From: Pseudoruegeria sp039972875
GTDB taxonomy: Bacteria; Pseudomonadota; Alphaproteobacteria; Rhodobacterales; Rhodobacteraceae
DNA length: 64,000 bases
Direction: 5' to 3'
NCBI GenBank assembly: GCA_039972875.1
Contig: JBDWMA010000042.1
Span: 496,001 to 560,000, forward strand
The notes beneath the pieces were generated by a model. It was not told the origin of the DNA and did not search any database. It worked only from the letters and a program-made list of their open reading frames with translations. How positions within the stretch are numbered: position 1 is the first letter of the stretch; each line of letters begins with the position of its first letter. Positions 62,874-64,000 of the stretch are shown one piece after another. The translations under genes and the position numbers were made by a program.

Positions 62874-63662
62874 TTATCCACCGAGTTTATAATCGAGGAA
62901 CCATTTCTTATTCAGCGCATCCAACGTGCCATCGGCATCCATGGACATAATCGCCGCATCAATCGGATGCAAAAGCTCGCTATTTTTCGGAAGGATAAAG
63001 CCAAAATCTTCGGAACCCAACGGTTCGCCGATGATCTTCAAACGCCCTTCGGACGCCGCCACATACCCATTCGCGGCAGTGCTATCAGACAGAACCAGAT
63101 CGACATCTCCGGTGCGCAGAGCCTGAACGCCTGCGCCAAATGTTTCAAATAGTTTGATACGTGGGTTGGCCTCATCACCATCCAACACGTCATAAACCCC
63201 AACATAAAATGGAGTCGTGCCCGGTTGTGCGGCCATCAACAAATCATCATTGGCGGCAAATTCAGCAGCATCGTTAAAACGATCCTCATTGGATTGGACG
63301 ATCATCATCATCTCAGATCGCAAGTAGGGATCGGAAAAATCAACTTTTTCTTTGCGATCATCACGGATGGTAATCCCTGTCATACCCAGATCATACTGTC
63401 CTTCAGACACCGCAGGGATCATTGCATCCCAGCTGATGTTCTCATAGATCACGGTGATATTGATCCTCTTAGCAATCTCTGCCATCGCATCATATTCCCA
63501 ACCGATCGCATTACCAGTACCGGGTTCGATGAATTGCAGTGGCGGGTAAGCATTTTCGGTCACAACGACAATCTCTTGTCCTTTAAGATCCGGTAATTCC
63601 ATCGCCATCACGGTCTGAGAGGACAACAATACTGCGGCCCCAACAATTATGGATTTAATCAT
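62874..63662 (-). CDS. amino-acid ABC transporter substrate-binding protein (SBP family 3)
   Basis: A 262-residue periplasmic protein with signal peptide (IIVGAAVLLSSQTVMA). Family-3 features are NAYPPLQFIEPGTGNAIGWEYD, ISWDAMIPAVSEGQYDLGMTGI and IRDDRKEKVDFSDPYL. The ligand is probably a polar amino acid. The start chosen is the ATG at complement 63660-63662, with GGGAG eight bases upstream; a GTG three codons earlier lies on top of that site. Confidence 0.9.
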   Translation of the reverse strand: MIKSIIVGAAVLLSSQTVMAMELPDLKGQEIVVVTENAYPPLQFIEPGTGNAIGWEYDAMAEIAKRINITVIYENISWDAMIPAVSEGQYDLGMTGITIRDDRKEKVDFSDPYLRSEMMMIVQSNEDRFNDAAEFAANDDLLMAAQPGTTPFYVGVYDVLDGDEANPRIKLFETFGAGVQALRTGDVDLVLSDSTAANGYVAASEGRLKIIGEPLGSEDFGFILPKNSELLHPIDAAIMSMDADGTLDALNKKWFLDYKLGG

Positions 63663-63742
63663 AACATTCACTCCCTGAATTACCCATTGTTGGGCTTATT
63701 TTGCCATAATGTGCCGTTAAGACAAATTAAGTGCAATGGTCT

Positions 63743-64000
63743 TTAAAAACGTGCCCCACAACAGGGACAATCCGCCCGTTTGTTTAGCTTAATCGTCCGG
63801 GTCTCACTATATAATGCATCATAAATGAGCATGCGCCCGCGCAACCCCTCACCAGCCTTGGTAATCTCTTTGATTGCCTCAAGGGCCATCATCGATCCGA
63901 TAACACCGGGCAACGGCCCAATGACCCCTGCGGCAGAACAAGACGGCGCCAATTCAGGGGCCGGGGCTGTCGGAAAGATACACTGAAAACACGGCGCATC
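63743..64000 (-). CDS. MoeB/ThiF-family adenylyltransferase, C-terminal part (5' end outside window)
   Basis: The last 85 or so codons of an E1-like enzyme that adenylates the C-terminus of a ubiquitin-like sulfur carrier (MoaD or ThiS). APCFQCIFP precedes PSCSAAGVIGPLPGVIG and MALEAIKEIT, and the zinc ligands end the protein in CPCCGARF. The frame is open to the window edge. Since XdhABC needs molybdenum cofactor, a MoeB role is attractive but not proved. Confidence 0.85.
   Translation of the reverse strand, partial: DAPCFQCIFPTAPAPELAPSCSAAGVIGPLPGVIGSMMALEAIKEITKAGEGLRGRMLIYDALYSETRTIKLNKRADCPCCGARF

Noticed and set aside
1..64000. tRNA, rRNA, CRISPR arrays or defence islands
   Set aside because: No cloverleaf-like sequence, regularly spaced repeat array or known defence gene was recognised in reading; a dedicated RNA scan could still find a small RNA.

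Overview
The window is chromosomal DNA of an alphaproteobacterium. It is most likely a marine Rhodobacteraceae (roseobacter group) member. The basis is gene content: adenosylcobalamin-dependent NrdJ beside a DUF1489 gene, hisS-hisZ-hisG with a short HisG, a GlpSTPQUV-type glycerol transporter, PhnCDE, XdhABC next to a BMP-family nucleoside/purine transporter, a dimethylglycine-dehydrogenase-like GcvT fusion, and many overlapping genes. No genus is claimed. No tRNA, rRNA or CRISPR array was seen.

Layout. 1-4.3 kb (minus): an acyl-CoA operon of MFS transporter, thiolase-fold protein lacking the usual catalytic Cys and His, DUF35 protein and acyl-CoA ligase, each start overlapping the previous stop. 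4.3-8.8 kb: an M20 amidohydrolase remnant, a 954-residue cysteine-free secreted-type protein and an AraC regulator. 8.9-10.4 kb: a BlaI/M56 pair. 10.5-16.4 kb: glycerol ABC transporter genes (V-S-T-P-Q-U in transcription order). 17-22 kb: two HAD hydrolases and a phosphonate-type ABC transporter (SBP-PhnC-PhnE-PhnE), with one HAD closing the operon. 22.1-23.7 kb: a small accessory patch holding a badly degraded IS3 element, a small XRE regulator with direct repeats in its promoter, and otherwise nothing coding. 23.7-31.5 kb: nrdJ with paired NrdR-like boxes, DUF1489, hisSZG, phenylalanine hydroxylase with a divergent Lrp-type regulator, and slyX. 31.6-37.4 kb: secreted proteins, a tspO fragment, a lipoprotein and dnaE. 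37.7-47.1 kb (plus): xdhABC and four BMP-type transporter genes in one purine salvage operon. 47.2-53.7 kb: an aldo/keto reductase, a DUF938 methyltransferase, a DMGDH-like oxidase, and panCB. 53.8-58.7 kb: secreted proteins, a TolB-like propeller, an RTX protein, a hydroxyacid dehydrogenase and an SH3 protein. 58.7-64 kb: GNAT, M3 oligopeptidase, DUF4399, an amino-acid transporter SBP and permease, and the 3' part of a MoeB/ThiF gene.

Much of the window is import and salvage: glycerol, phosphonate, purines, methylated glycine and amino acids, which suits a heterotroph using dissolved organic matter. Three ABC operons put the binding-protein gene first and follow it with a hairpin, presumably to over-produce that subunit.

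The points most worth following up are the thiolase-fold protein without its catalytic residues, the HAD hydrolase in the phn operon whose D+2 residue is Phe, the modular cysteine-free exoprotein, the BlaI/M56 pair with no beta-lactamase, and the NrdR-like boxes. I do not see a clearly new defence or mobile system.
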